A stretch of 64,000 nt of DNA from Periplaneta americana (GCF_040183065.1 NC_091121.1:62466287-62530286), one strand, 5' to 3'; shown: positions 1 through 10,579, counted from the first letter of the stretch. Notes: generated by a model not told the origin, from the sequence alone. Made by a program: numbers and translations.

Positions 1-827
1 GTCTTTGTACGGCCTTTTCTAGTAGGAGATTAAGAAGTACAGATGGGGAGGCGAGACCTGGCATGTGAGCTGAGCGAGAAAGAAGAGTTATTACAGAGCC
101 ATCTGTATAGAAAGCCGGAGCCTTGGGTTGGCAAACTGTAAATAACTGTCAAGCAGAGGTCTGTGATACAAAAACGCGTGCTAATGTCGATTTTCCATGT
201 AAATTAATGTTCTAACATAAGTGTGTGTCGATGTTTCTGGCTATTAGAAAGAAAGTTTGTTTCATGATGGTTAATATTATACGGATCTACCGACACAGAA
301 GTTCATCTCAGACCAAAACTCATCCATAACCACGGCACATAATAAGATCACAGGACAGGTCATGCCTCCTCTATTGTACGACAATAGTGATTCGGGCTGC
401 ATTTCTGCACAGGAGAATAGTAATAGTGATACTGAAACAGCTGGCAACACTACTGGTACAGCAGATGAAGAGACAGAAGATATATTCAGTTTAGCCAGGA
501 TGAACCTATCACCTCTTTGTTTTATTTTTTCTTTCTTTCTCTTACTGCTGTTATCAGAAAATCTGCTCTTTAGTACCAGTATTTTAACAACTTCCTCAGT
601 TTTAGTGAATATCTGTGTTACATTGCATTTCAGTTATGATTGGTGATTTGTGTAGATTTTGGCTTTCGGAACTCAGTGATTTACAACCCATGGGAAAGAT
701 ATGCAACAGAAGTATGTCATATAAATTACAGTTTTCATATAGCTATATATTAAAAATGTGTTCGAGGTTGTCTTTGAAAAGTCAGTCATTGAATCTTTTT
801 ATGTATCTTGCACTTTTGCATCCACAG
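1..827 (+). other. Intron upstream of the RAD51 last exon; one unassigned small ORF
   Basis: No RAD51 exon other than the one starting at 828 could be read here, so this stretch is most simply the last RAD51 intron. An ORF at 362-646 begins with an acidic, Ser/Thr/Asn-rich stretch (residues 1 to about 47) and then becomes a hydrophobic run that looks like translated T-rich intron. I do not recognise it. It could be an exon of an overlapping gene or a decayed transposon piece. Nothing else is apparent. Confidence 0.4.
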
Positions 828-951
828 GTTATACTTGAGGAAAGGACGTGGTGAAACACGGATTTGTAAGATTTATGACTCTCCTTGCTTGCCAGAGACA
901 GAAGCCATGTTTGCTATAAATGCGGATGGAATTGGTGATGCCAAAGAGTGA
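828..951 (+). CDS. RAD51: RAD51 recombinase, last coding exon (C-terminal 40 residues)
   Basis: RAD51 forms the nucleoprotein filament that carries out strand exchange in homologous recombination and protects stalled forks in the nucleus. After a clean acceptor (tttgcatccacag, ending at 827) the exon reads [18 protein letters not shown] and continues through [18 protein letters not shown] to KE and a TGA at 949-951. This is nearly identical to the end of animal RAD51; vertebrates end in VGDAKD. The first base completes an Arg codon begun in the previous exon, which lies left of the window. The extreme conservation and intact splice site argue for a functional gene rather than a retrocopy, since a retrocopy would not be interrupted here by an intron. 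DMC1 is less likely because the [18 protein letters not shown] block is the RAD51 form. Confidence 0.93.
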
Positions 952-1187
952 TACGTGAGTTATAAAGTGAACATTATAGTGTTAATTTCATGTGAACATT
1001 TTATACAAGTAATTTGTGATAATACCAAGTACATAATAATAACGTTTTTCTCTGAAGAAGACTATTTTGTAATACATTGACTCTTCGACCTAACCAGCAA
1101 AAGTGAAGTAATGTCTCTCTTCAGTTACTCTCTTATACATTGCAATGGAATCTCTGTTATGTATATTCAGTAATGTATGTATATAAT
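952..1187. other. RAD51 3' UTR / flank
   Basis: AT-rich sequence directly after the RAD51 stop codon, probably 3' UTR. I see no coding signal. Confidence 0.3.
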
Positions 1188-1612
1188 AATCATAATGCTA
1201 TTACTGCAAACTGTCAACGAAATGAAACTAGAAGATTAAAGACAGTGGCTTCACGAGTAATTTTATATTTCTTTTTATAAATTTTTCTTCAGTCCTTTTT
1301 TCTTACACATTAGTGATTTTTAAGTGTTTATTTTGTCACAAAGGCATTCTTACCGGTAGTTTATTACAACTAAAATATAAATGACATCTGATTTTGATAA
1401 TCATAATGCTATTACTGCAAACTATCAACGAAATGAAACTAGAAGATTAAAGACAGTGGCTTCACGAGTAATTTTATATTTCTTTTTATAAATTTTTCTT
1501 CAGTCCTTTTTTCTTACACATTAGTGATTTTTAAGTGTTTATTTTGTCACAAAGGCATTCTTACCGGTAGTTTATTGCAACTAAAATATAAATGACATCT
1601 GATTTTGATAAA
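1188..1612. repeat. Tandem duplication, two copies of about 211 bp
   Basis: Copy 1 (about 1188-1398) and copy 2 (about 1399-1612) are aligned at a constant 211-bp offset and differ at about two positions (tgtcaa/tatcaa and ttattacaac/ttattgcaac). The near identity implies a recent duplication. No coding content or flanking transposon termini are visible. Confidence 0.9.
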
Positions 1613-1828
1613 GCTTTAAGTTGCTGAAGAAATATATAAATGTGACTATTGAATTTTTCGGAATAGATTAACCAATCAAGTTCTTTGAACTTTTTCGTCA
1701 TTAGATAAGAGTCTCAGAAATTGAGACATGGAAAATGATCTTCCATTCTCATCTTTACGAAAGTTTATATTTTGAGGTGTTACAGGTCCCTTCTGAATTA
1801 TGAGTTCTAATAAACTATTATTGTTCTT

Positions 1829-2163
1829 AGGAAAATATTTGGGGCTAAGAGGGATGAAGTTACAGGAGGATGGAGAAAGTTACACATTGCAGAACTGCAC
1901 ATATTGTATTCTTCACCCAACATAATTAGGAACATTAAATCCAGATGTTTGAGATGGGCAGGGCATGTAGCACATATGGACGAATCCAGAAATCCATATA
2001 GAGTGTTAGTTGGGAGGCCGAGACGTAGATGAGAGGGTAATATTAAAATGGATTTGAGGAAGGTGGGATATGATAGAAACTGGATTAATGTTGCACAGGA
2101 TAGGGACCGATGGCGGGCTTTTGTGAGGGCAGCAATGAATCTGCAGGTTCCTTAAAAGGCATA
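1829..2163 (+). mobile_element. 5'-truncated LINE fragment (RWAGHVARM family)
   Basis: This is a 3' fragment of the same LINE family as the long copy at 49238-51785. It begins at the codons for [10 protein letters not shown] and runs through the WAGHVA block to the 3' terminal motif ggttccttaaaaggcat. It is diverged and no longer open throughout. Confidence 0.8.
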
Positions 2164-2645
2164 AGTAATAATTAATGTAAGTATGCTGAAAATATACAGG
2201 GTCTTTATTCTTCAATGAACATATCGAAAAATTGATTAGTATGTCTTTGTCTTGTAATGAAAAATTGGGCCAATGCACACCACACACCCACTTCTTGATC
2301 ATGCAATGGAAATTCATATACACATTGGGGATTTTTGGTCGCCCAAAATGTCAGACTTTGAGAATGTATACCATCACTTAAATAAAACTGTGCCTCATGT
2401 TACAAATACAAATAATGGGTCGACAATTTTCTCATGGACAGACTGAAGCATCCAGTTACAAATATTAACTTTGTATAAAATCAGGATTTGCAAATTTTGA
2501 ACAACAGAAACTTTAACTGGGTAAAACTTCAAATTTAAGTTCCCTAAAAAGTTCCGTTGTCTAACAATCACCTATGTAAGCCATATAATAGGCAACTAAA
2601 ATGACAGTTTTTATTCATATATGAGGCCTCACAGTCCTCTTTGAA
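2164..2645. other. Spacer between two LINE fragments
   Basis: No gene or element recognised. The sentence-like match 'agttccgttgtctaacaatcacc' type motif occurs near 2547 and again near 3000 and 3055, so this is probably old repetitive DNA. Confidence 0.3.
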
Positions 2646-2955
2646 TAATCAAGACTATGTATTCTTCACCTGATATAATTAGGAACATTAAATCCAGACG
2701 TTCGAGATGGGCAGGGCATGTAGCACGTATGGGCGAATCCAGAAATGCATATAGAATGTTAGCTGGGAGACTGGAGGGAAAAAGACCTTTCGGGAGGCCG
2801 ATACGTAGATGGGAGGATAATATTAAAGTGGATTTGAGGGAGGTGGGATATGATGATAGAGAGTAGATCAATCTTGCACAGGATAGGGACCGATGGCGGG
2901 CTTATGTGAGGGTGGCAATGAACCTGCAGGTTCCTTAAAAGCCATTTGTAAGTAT
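2646..2955 (+). mobile_element. 5'-truncated LINE fragment (RWAGHVARM family)
   Basis: Second short 3' fragment of the family, encoding [18 protein letters not shown] and ending in the family 3' motif followed by gccatttgtaagtatata. It starts downstream of the reverse transcriptase region, so it is a severely 5'-truncated insertion. Confidence 0.85.
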
Positions 2956-3376
2956 ATATAGTCAATAGGTATAGGTATCTACTCTTTTTAGAGCCTAAAG
3001 TTCCGTTGTCTAACAATCACCCATGTAAGACACAATGCCACTTTTTAGAGCCTAAAGTTCTGCTGTCAAACAATCACCTATGTAAGGCCTAATCAGTCTT
3101 AAAGCAGTTCGTAAAATAAAATTTCTTACAGAACTGTCACATCAATATGATGCAAGTAATGATCAAAGAATTTGTAGCATGGTTCAATGAAAATAAAACC
3201 AACATATTTTTACCAAATAGATTTTAATACTAAGTATATAAACAGTGAGTTGTTTCCTATATTATATATTTAAAAAGAAAATACTTTGTAATTCTTTATC
3301 TAGTTTCTTTTTATTCAGATCAACTATAAACAGTAAATACAGCTTTTTATAGAGCATCACAATATTCCACAAGGGA

Positions 3377-3407
<31 letters not shown>

Positions 3408-5052
3408 TATTTTTTAAATCTCATACAGTTGTGCATGTTGTACAAAACTTCATATAACGTACAGTATTATGTAAGTAGTGAATATAGAAATCTTGTGCAT
3501 TTTAACAGATAGAGAATGAACTCTCTGAAATTATTCTAGTTTAAGGCTTAATTATTAGCAAGGCACAAAAAAGGAAAGCACGATTTTCACACCCATTGTA
3601 ACATTATGCCGTACTCATACAATTACAATATACAAGCATTATGTGCACTTAAAACAGACGTAATTGGACTTGGTAGCATTATGTAAAATACAAGTAATCT
3701 CTGTTGAGACAATGAAATGTATATTTATTACTTAAGGGATGAAACCAGACTTTTCAGTTATTCACTATAAAAGTACTGATTCTGTTCATAAAAGGTTATA
3801 CAAGAATATACTTGGAGTATCTTGGATACAAAATTAAATAGTTTTTTCAAATGTGTTTTACAAAAAGTACAGAGAGTTCCTATGCAGACAGGTCCACTCC
3901 AATCTCTACCTAACAAAATCTGTTGGCAGGTGACGAGTGGTCACACACCAGTGTACAGATGGTCCCATTCCACTTTTTACTGCTTAGCTTCCTTGGGATA
4001 GACACTCCACACTACCATCATTAAGCCAACGAAATATTACTACCTGGTGTGCATAGGAACTCTGTAATATATATATAAAGTATGTAGCATACTCAATCTA
4101 ATATTATAACATACACAGCCATTAGTATGGAATGATCTTGTGCTTCTGGAAGAGATATTTCGTTTTACTTAGTAAAGTATAAGAAAATATTAAACTATTC
4201 TTCTATTAATCCCATATATAAATGTGTGACACAGGTTCTGTAGTTTCGGACATGTAAATCATATTTAGATTAATATTTTAATTGGTGCATCTATATTGTA
4301 TTTTGTTTGTTTAGCTAAAAATATGTTGCTTGCCTGTAGGCTTCTGAAAAGAAATTTATCATTGCAATGGTCTTATTGGGTTCTACTTCCATAGTTGTTT
4401 TCATTATCCCACCTTCTCTGCCAAACTTAAGACAAGTAACTCTATTTCTTTCCATTGGTGAAATGTCTCTTCCTTAGAATTATAAGATTAGAAAACTAGA
4501 GTCTTCAGCTCTGGTCAAAGTGGATATATATGTAAGATAAAAAAATTGTTACAAAGAGTAAACCTTAATATCCCTTGTGGTGTAAATACTGCATATTGCT
4601 TGATACATTAAATCATTCCTTCTACACCCTATAATGCCCTTTTGAATTGTAAGTGCTATGCACAGTTTAATTTCTCTGTCACTGGTCCTGAGTTTCTCTT
4701 TTACAAAATTTTATGCATACTTGCCATATGCAGAATGAACATTGTCGGAGATCCTGCTCTATGCAAAAAAAAAATATAATAATAATAATAAAAATAAATA
4801 AATAAAAAAAATAATAAAAAAATATATATACTTCATTACCATGTTTTATACATTTTACAACTACTCAGTTATTTAGTGACGTTTTGAATGATATTACTAA
4901 TTATTATATTTCTTCAACTATAAAAGTCATAAATGATTTACAATGGACCCACATAGCATGGTACACTTTCATTTTCTGGATTCCACAAGAAAGGCATTCC
5001 TTATAATCACTAAGTGAAATATTTGATTTCATTTATAAATTATACTGTTTAA
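2956..5052. other. Gene-free AT-rich region
   Basis: No gene or recognisable element. It contains an (AT)n tract at about 3387-3411 and an A-rich (AAT/AAAT)n tract at about 4764-4830. Three copies of a short motif around 'tctaacaatcacc' occur near 3010 and 3070. Confidence 0.3.
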
Positions 5053-5965
5053 GTAGTAGTCATTAATTTTGAATAGCCCATATTTACAAATACAGTAGAA
5101 CCTCTATTATCTGTGGTAATGAAGGGGGTGGAGTGAACAGTTAATCGAAAAAACTGGATCATCTGTATCATAAACTAATTACATAATAGTTTCGTGATTT
5201 TCTCCATGGTCTTTTCTTTTAACACACTAGGTAGTAGATGAGAAGTTCACCAATTTAAGTCTGTTCTTTACAATTCATGTTTGATTTTCCGATAAGTCAG
5301 TCAATGTTTTAATTTAAGTCTGGTTTTCAACGACAGGTTTTTAATGGCCAAGGAAACTCCTTATGACGACTGTCTGTGGAAAAATAGGAATAGTAGAGGT
5401 CTTGTATTGTAGATTTACAAATTTTATACAGTTTATATTTTATTTTTCATTAAATCGCGCACAGTTGTAATTCTTATCTCGTTTTGTGATGCGACATGAA
5501 CCACATTTTCTCTTTTCCCAAACCACTCATTTACTTGCACTTTTTTTTCGTAGCACATGTTTTCTTTTGACACCTGTAGAACACATTTTGTATAGAAGTT
5601 AAACAGTACAGCCACTCGAAGAGTAGACCATACTGCATAAGGGTAAAAGTTTGTAAAAACCACTCTTTAGAAAAAAATTCGTACTAATATAATGTACAGT
5701 ACTTCATATTTTTTCTGCGAGAGAGAAAGACAGTCTGGTGGATTATCAATCAGTTAACAGGGTGACGGATAATTGAGGTTTTACTGTACAGCCATTCATA
5801 TGTTGTAATCACATCTGACATTTGCCCAGTGAAAAGCAATATAAGAAAGTGACCTGTGCAATTCACACTGTGCATCAAGTGTAGTAGTCATTAATTTTGA
5901 ATATATTTACAAATACAGTCATTTTTATGCTGCAATTCACACTGGGCATCAAGTGAATTTAAGTG
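5053..5965. repeat. Tandem duplication, one copy interrupted by a Tigger-like element
   Basis: The block gtagtagtcattaatt... at 5055-5092 recurs at 5882-5919, and both continue into a related downstream stretch (cagccattcatatg versus cagtcatttttatg), with the shared motif ttcacactg.gcatcaagtg at about 5860 and 5938. The first copy is split by the DNA transposon at 5093-5786, so the second copy acts as an in-window empty site. Confidence 0.75.
5093..5786. mobile_element. Non-autonomous Tigger/pogo-like DNA transposon
   Basis: Terminal inverted repeats are CAGTAGAACCTCTATTATCT on the left and, read inward from the right, CAGTAAAACCTCAATTATCC. This is the Tigger/pogo type of the Tc1-mariner superfamily. 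It is flanked by TA at 5091-5092 and 5787-5788. The 694-bp body has no transposase; the short ORF at 5433-5663 on the minus strand is not recognisable. The related uninserted sequence at about 5916 reads caaatacag, confirming both boundaries and the TA duplication. Confidence 0.85.
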
Positions 5966-6449
5966 AAGAATCACATCACCATCAAGTACGCTCCACTGTA
6001 TTGTAAGATTGTAATTTGACCAGGTTAACCTAATTCTGAGATGTGACTTATATTAAATATTTTCTAATTCTTCTGAGGGAGTTTGTCTAGCATCGGAACT
6101 GATACTTGTAATTCATTTATAAAGTCAGGCTTCATTTAAATCTTGGTAGCCCCACAACTGAATTAAAGGAATACTAGTTCGATGTAGGTTATTCAGTATA
6201 AAAAATAAATCTTTATTAAGTATGCCCAAACCCACTCTGCAGTATCATAAATGCTGACAGCATGTATTTCCGCGAATGTCTCCAAATATACTTTTTTGCA
6301 GCATTACAATAGTTTTTCCTTATACATACTTCACATAATATGAAAATAAAAATTGTATTCCAACTAACACATTTTCTGAAGAAATAAAATGCAGACAACA
6401 TACTCATTGTCTTTTTTTTTCCTTATAGTAGTTAAACTAATGGAAAACT
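5966..6449. other. No gene recognised
   Basis: AT-rich sequence with no supported coding region. Small ORFs on the minus strand around 6216-6407 resemble no family I know. Confidence 0.3.
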
Positions 6450-6623
6450 GCAAATCAAGCTTTCAGGTATAACTCCCTGTAAAGTTGATTTGAATAATTT
6501 CTAAGGAAAAATTGTTCCGGGGCCAGGCAAGTCCAGGGTTTGATGCCCAGCCCTGGAACAATTTTTCCTTCGAAATTATTCAAATCAACTTTACAGGGAG
6601 TTATACCTGAAAGCTTGATTTGC
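6450..6623. repeat. Near-perfect palindrome built from a tRNA-like element end
   Basis: The left arm (gcaaatcaagctttcagg... from 6450) and the right arm (ending cctgaaagcttgatttgc at 6623) are inverted copies of about 75-80 nt. The outer part, gtataactccctgtaaag, also occurs next to the related element at 23553-23697. The centre holds a degenerate tRNA-like B-box (gggtttgatgcc) and the motif gaacaatttttcc shared with the neighbouring copy at 6740-6866. Confidence 0.85.
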
Positions 6624-6739
6624 ATAATACACATCACTGTTCGTTAACAGAAAACCACAATTTAAGTCACACAGAGTTAGTGTGCACTCAATGTTGGTTG
6701 CTTGACGGTTGTCAGCCCACTTTGAAGTTTGTGGATATA

Positions 6740-6866
6740 GAGGGAAAAATTGGATCGGTGTCTGGTAGAGTTCCCGCGTAGCTCAGTTGGTAGAGCGTTG
6801 GTACATTTAACCAAGGGTCCCGGGTTCGATGCCCAGCCCCAGAACAATTTTTCCCTCGAAATCATT
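6740..6866 (+). mobile_element. tRNA-like repetitive element copy
   Basis: A tRNA-derived core at about 6773-6845 has a good A-box (tagctcagttggtagagcg) and B-box (ggttcgatgcc). It is bracketed by gagggaaaaattg at 6741 and its inverse caatttttccctc at 6845. The 5' and 3' arms do not form a normal acceptor stem, so this is a repeat and not a working tRNA gene. Confidence 0.7.
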
Positions 6867-7261
6867 AATGAAAAACTGTTTAAGAAGTCTTCATCTTAAT
6901 CACGGATAATTTTGTTATGGTGCATTATGTTTTCCTGGCCTTTTGTTTGCTTTAATTCTGGCAAAGGACAAAATGCATGGGGTTTCCTTATCAGTTGTTT
7001 CACTAAGCCAGTGACACAATTCTTCTGGAACTTTATACTTTCAATCTCAGTTGTGTGAACTGTATTGAGAAAGACTTATTTTAAGCATGCTTAGATACAC
7101 ATTATAGCAGAGCATTTTCCTCATTGGAACATATATATTAAAAGAGAAATCATATGAATTATGTTTATGCAAGTTTTGACATTTTCCAAAGGCTGTACAA
7201 CTATTAAAACAGAGTGTAGTTAAATTATATAAAGTCTACTACTGTGAAGTAACATCATGTC
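6867..7261. other. No gene recognised
   Basis: AT-rich non-coding sequence with nothing recognisable. Confidence 0.3.
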
Positions 7262-7350
7262 ACACCACGAGATGAGCTGGTCTGGATTCAAATCCTGGTT
7301 GGGACAAGTTATCTAGTTGCGTGTTTTTTTTCGAGGTCCCCCCCCCCCCC
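7262..7350 (+). mobile_element. SINE 5' fragment
   Basis: The motif gattcaaatcctggttggga followed by caagttatctagttg matches the B-box and adjacent body of the SINE seen complete at 25881-26136. It is truncated and runs into a poly-C tract at about 7339-7350. Confidence 0.6.
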
Positions 7351-7542
7351 ACCACTCTTCATCTGATTTAAGCAGAAATTTTTGGTTACTTTTGGCATTG
7401 GACTTTGGAATCATTTCGTCTTTATTAATTTCAATTTCATCTTAACATCTTTCAATAGCTTTAGTTTTGGTATATAAGGCCGTCTTATTGCTTATCAAAA
7501 TGGTAAATAGTGTTAATAACTATATTACATTTTTATTATTAT

Positions 7543-7583
7543 AATAAACGTTTTCGGCATGATATGCCATCATCAGATCATTC
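7543..7583 (-). ncRNA. Hammerhead-like ribozyme core (left arm)
   Basis: Reverse-strand copy of the motif described at 7644-7684, in the left arm of the palindrome. It has identical core, stem II and stem I sequences. Confidence 0.5.
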
Positions 7584-7643
7584 ATTAAACAGTTTTGCTT
7601 GACTAGCGTTTGGTATTTTCTAGTCAAGCAAAACTGTTTAATG

Positions 7644-7684
7644 AATGATCTGATGATGGCATATCATGCCGAAAACGTTTATCA
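7644..7684 (+). ncRNA. Hammerhead-like ribozyme core (right arm)
   Basis: Core CTGATGA at 7650-7656, then T, stem II GGCAT/ATGCC around ATC (7658-7670), then GAAAACGTTT (7671-7680). After GAA, the AACGTT block can form a self-complementary stem III. Stem I is ATGAT (before the core) with ATCAT (after it), a perfect 5-bp pairing. Relative to the canonical hammerhead there is one extra U between CUGAUGA and stem II. Confidence 0.55.
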
Positions 7685-7770
7685 TAATAATAAAAATGTA
7701 ATATAGTTATTAACACTATTTACCATTTTGATAAGCAATAAGACGGCCCTATATACCAAAACTTAAAGTT

Positions 7771-8251
7771 ATCCCTGCTTATCGGCCAACACTACTTTCA
7801 ACATGAAAAATCTTTCAATAGTTTTAGGTTGACCGAAGATGCAGCAGATGGCATCTGTCTGAAGAAGCTGCATAAGTCCCGGGGGACAGAGAGGCCTTCA
7901 TAGTGGATTGCATCGAACTGGGTGCTGTGTAGATGAATCGATAGATGGCACCAAATAGTGAATTATGGTACCTACAGTAATATGATCTTCAAGTCACAAT
8001 AGGATGCAACATGATGTAGTATCGTGATTTAAACGGCATCGATCTGAGAAAGGTGCAGAATTCCAAAGAGGGATGTTCTTGGTTGTTCTGCAGGGACTTT
8101 GTCAGATTTGGGTGTTGTAGTTGAACTGATGCCACCAAACAGTGAATCATGATCTTACAGGAATGCAGTCCTGACGACTTCAATATTCATCCCCATAGCA
8201 TAATAAGTCTCAGGCTGCAATACAAGACTTCAGCCCCTCCTCAGAAAGGAA

Positions 8252-8283
<32 letters not shown>

Positions 8284-8332
8284 TAACAATAAAATATTTG
8301 AAATAACTACTGAAGCTTTCCTGGCGACGTGA
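7771..8332. other. Gene-free; degenerate internal duplication and (AAT)n tract
   Basis: Two diverged blocks share gatg.caccaaa.agtgaat near 7930-7965 and 8120-8150, suggesting an old duplication of roughly 200 bp. An (AAT)n microsatellite lies at about 8250-8281. No gene is seen. Confidence 0.35.
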
Positions 8333-9138
8333 TAACTCAAAATTTTCTCGGGCTTCCAGCCAGGTCATAAGTTGGTGATCCACCGACGTTTCGAGGATTT
8401 TCATCTTCCTCATCTTCAGGGTTAAATGATATCTAAGGGTACCCAGCTCCTAAATTTATAGTGCCAGAGGGAGGAGTTAGCCGAGGAGCTGTGCACTGAT
8501 TGGCTCTTATTAGTGCGGACAGCGGCATGAACGCAGCCGACGTGTTGTCTTGCTTTGTGCTGTTCGGCTGATTGTCCGCGGGTCTCATGATGGGCTCGGC
8601 CGACGAGTTCTTATGTGTCCTCTGCTGATGATGGCTCATCGTCTGGGCGTTGAGAAATTTAATAGCCGGTGCCCACGCCGTGCTTAGTTGGAGACCCAAG
8701 TCCCAATTCAGGTTACCGCGTTCCGCTGCTATGGCCAGGGTTTCCTTTACTCTTCTATCCCAGTAGCCCGAACACTTCGCCAGGACCTCGGTGTTATTAA
8801 AATTAGCCCTATGGCTTTTTTCAATACAATACAATGTTCAGCCAATCCGGATTTTTCGGGCTGCATTAATCTGATGCATCTTTGATGTTCCGAAAGACGC
8901 ATAGTTATTGTGCGTCCCGTCTGTCCAATATAAGCAGCCTCACATTCACAAGAAATGCGGTAGATCCCTGGTACTCTGAGGCCTAGATCGTCTTTTACTG
9001 ATCTGACCTTACTCCTAATTTACGGCAGAGGTTTGTGGATTGTTTTTATTCCATGCTTGTAGAGCAGTCTGCTTATTTTTCCCGACAACTTCCCTGTGAA
9101 TGGTAGACAGGCTATGGCTGGTTTTTCCGCTTCTTGTG
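8333..9138 (-). mobile_element. Penelope-like element remnant, inverted left arm
   Basis: Minus-strand copy of the 3' part of a Penelope-like retroelement, arranged head-to-head with 9161-9894. It encodes the post-GIY-YIG C-terminal region (GYWDRRVKETLAIAAERGNL, then LQLSTAWAPAIKFLNAQT). Its distal end (8333-8450) contains the hammerhead-like motif. It is a broken fossil with multiple lesions, and it keeps about 70 bp that the right arm has lost. Confidence 0.8.
8381..8424 (-). ncRNA. Hammerhead-like ribozyme core (left arm)
   Basis: On the minus strand: CTGAAGA, then T, stem II GAGG...CCTC, then GAAACGTC. It is the inverted partner of 9807-9850, with the loop differing slightly. Confidence 0.5.
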
Positions 9139-9160
9139 AGTCCGTGATGACCTGCTGCTT

Positions 9161-9894
9161 ACAAGAAGCGGAAAAACCAGCCATAGCCTGTCTACCATTC
9201 ACAGGGAAGTTGTCGGGAAAGATAAGCAGACTGCTCTACAAGCATGGAATAAAAACAATCCACAAACCTCCGCCGAAAATTAGGAGTAAGGCCAGATCAG
9301 TAAAAGACGATCTAGGCCTCAGAGTACCAGGGATCTACCACATTCCTTGTGAATGTAAGGCTGCTTACATTGGACAGATGGGACGCATAATAACTACGCG
9401 TCTTTCGGAACATCAAAGAAGCATCAGATTAATGCAGCCCGAAAAATCCAGATTGGCTAAACGTCGTATTTAAAAAAGCCATAGGGCTAATTTTAATAAC
9501 ACTGAGGTCCTGGCGAAGTGTTTGGGCTACTGGGATAGAAGAGTAAAGGAAACCCTGGCCATAGCGGCGGAACGCGGTAACCTGAATAGGGGCTTGGGTC
9601 TCCAACTAAGCGCAGCGTGGGCACCGGCTATTAAATTTCTCAATGCCCAGACAACAGGCTGTCATCAGCGGAGGACACATAAGAACTCGTCGGCCGCATT
9701 CACGCAGCGGTCCACACTAATAAGTGCCAATCAGCGCACAGCTCCTCGGCTGACTCCTCCCTCTGGCACTACAAATTAAGGAGCTGGGTACCCTTAGATA
9801 TCATTTAACCCTGAAGATGAGGAAGATGAACATCCTCGAAACGTCGGTGGATCACCAACTTATGACCTGGCTGGAAGCCCGAGAAAATTGAGTT
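9161..9894 (+). mobile_element. Penelope-like element remnant with GIY-YIG domain, right arm
   Basis: Plus-strand copy of the 3' end of a Penelope-like element. The coding remnant includes a GIY-YIG endonuclease core, GIYHIPCECKAAYIGQMGR, with the GIY at about 9330 and YIG at about 9366, followed by RLSEHQRSIRL. Further on comes the C-terminal block ETLAIAAERGNLNRGLGLQL. Penelope-like elements pair a reverse transcriptase with such an endonuclease; the RT is absent here. The arms are separated by a 22-nt spacer at 9139-9160. Broken, with several lesions. Confidence 0.85.
9807..9850 (+). ncRNA. Hammerhead-like ribozyme core (right arm)
   Basis: CTGAAGA at 9811-9817, then T, stem II GAGG/CCTC with an 11-nt loop, then GAAACGTC (9838-9845). 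After GAA, the self-complementary ACGT forms a minimal 2-bp stem III and the next C is the predicted cleavage-site nucleotide. Stem I is short (ACC before the core with GGT after it). The motif sits about 45 nt from the element end. Confidence 0.6.
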
Positions 9895-10571
9895 AATAAA
9901 ATATTTAATAAGTGTCGAACAATAAGTTCCATTCTCGATAAAAAAAAAAACCCCCTTCTCTGAAGCATGCTCTGGGATATAAACACTTTAAGACGTGTGA
10001 GAATGGAATTAAGCTCAAGTATCCATTCTTAACATAAGAATTGAACACACTGTAACATTTTTTAGTAGAGGATTTGAAATTTCCTTAGTTTGTCATGATT
10101 TATGAAGTAATTAGTTCCCCATCCAAATCCAGTACTATCAACTATCTCTTTCCGTGAGCATCATCTTCCAGGAAATTGCGTTATAACTCATTAAAATGGT
10201 AAAAGTTTATATTATGGATCACCTTGTATAATTTACTTAGTACCGTACTTCATATGACAGGGAAGCAAGAGAGAAAAAGTTCCAATTAAAGTCATGAGGT
10301 GTGGTTAGAACTTATATCAGTACTTAGGAAGTATTGTTTTCTATTCAATCTTTGGTAAAAGTACTAATTGTATAATATGACTGCTAATAACATACTTTCA
10401 TTTAACAGGATCTCCAACACAACTCATTTTGCACAAAGAAAGTATGTTTAGTTGTGTAAAATGTTTGAAATACCTCTCTTAAAATCATGATTAACAATGT
10501 TTAAGACAGGAATTATATATGTAGCGCACTGAGGATACCCCCCCCCCCACCAAAAATGGGATTCTGTTTTG
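9895..10571. other. No gene recognised
   Basis: Non-coding. Near 10210-10230 the motif ggatcaccttgtata resembles the gggtcaccctgtata at 17152-17166, so this may be the edge of an uncharacterised repeat. Confidence 0.3.
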
Positions 10572-10579
10572 CTTATGAC

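Larger units (their letters stand above)
7458..7770. mobile_element. Head-to-head inverted repeat with hammerhead-like cores (Penelope-type terminus)
   Basis: The left arm (about 7458-7608) and right arm (about 7620-7770) are almost perfect inverted copies separated by about 12-16 nt (around tagcgtttggtatt). Each arm contains a hammerhead-ribozyme-like core. No protein-coding remnant is visible. Assignment to Penelope-like elements rests on analogy with the coding-bearing inverted copies at 8333-9894 and 56340-56990. Confidence 0.7.

Noticed and set aside
6773-6845. Functional tRNA gene
   Set aside because: A- and B-boxes are good, but the acceptor arms do not pair and the unit is embedded in a repeat with inverted ends.
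8688-8885. Plus-strand ORF over the left arm of the Penelope-like pair
   Set aside because: The real coding remnant is on the minus strand; this is its shadow.
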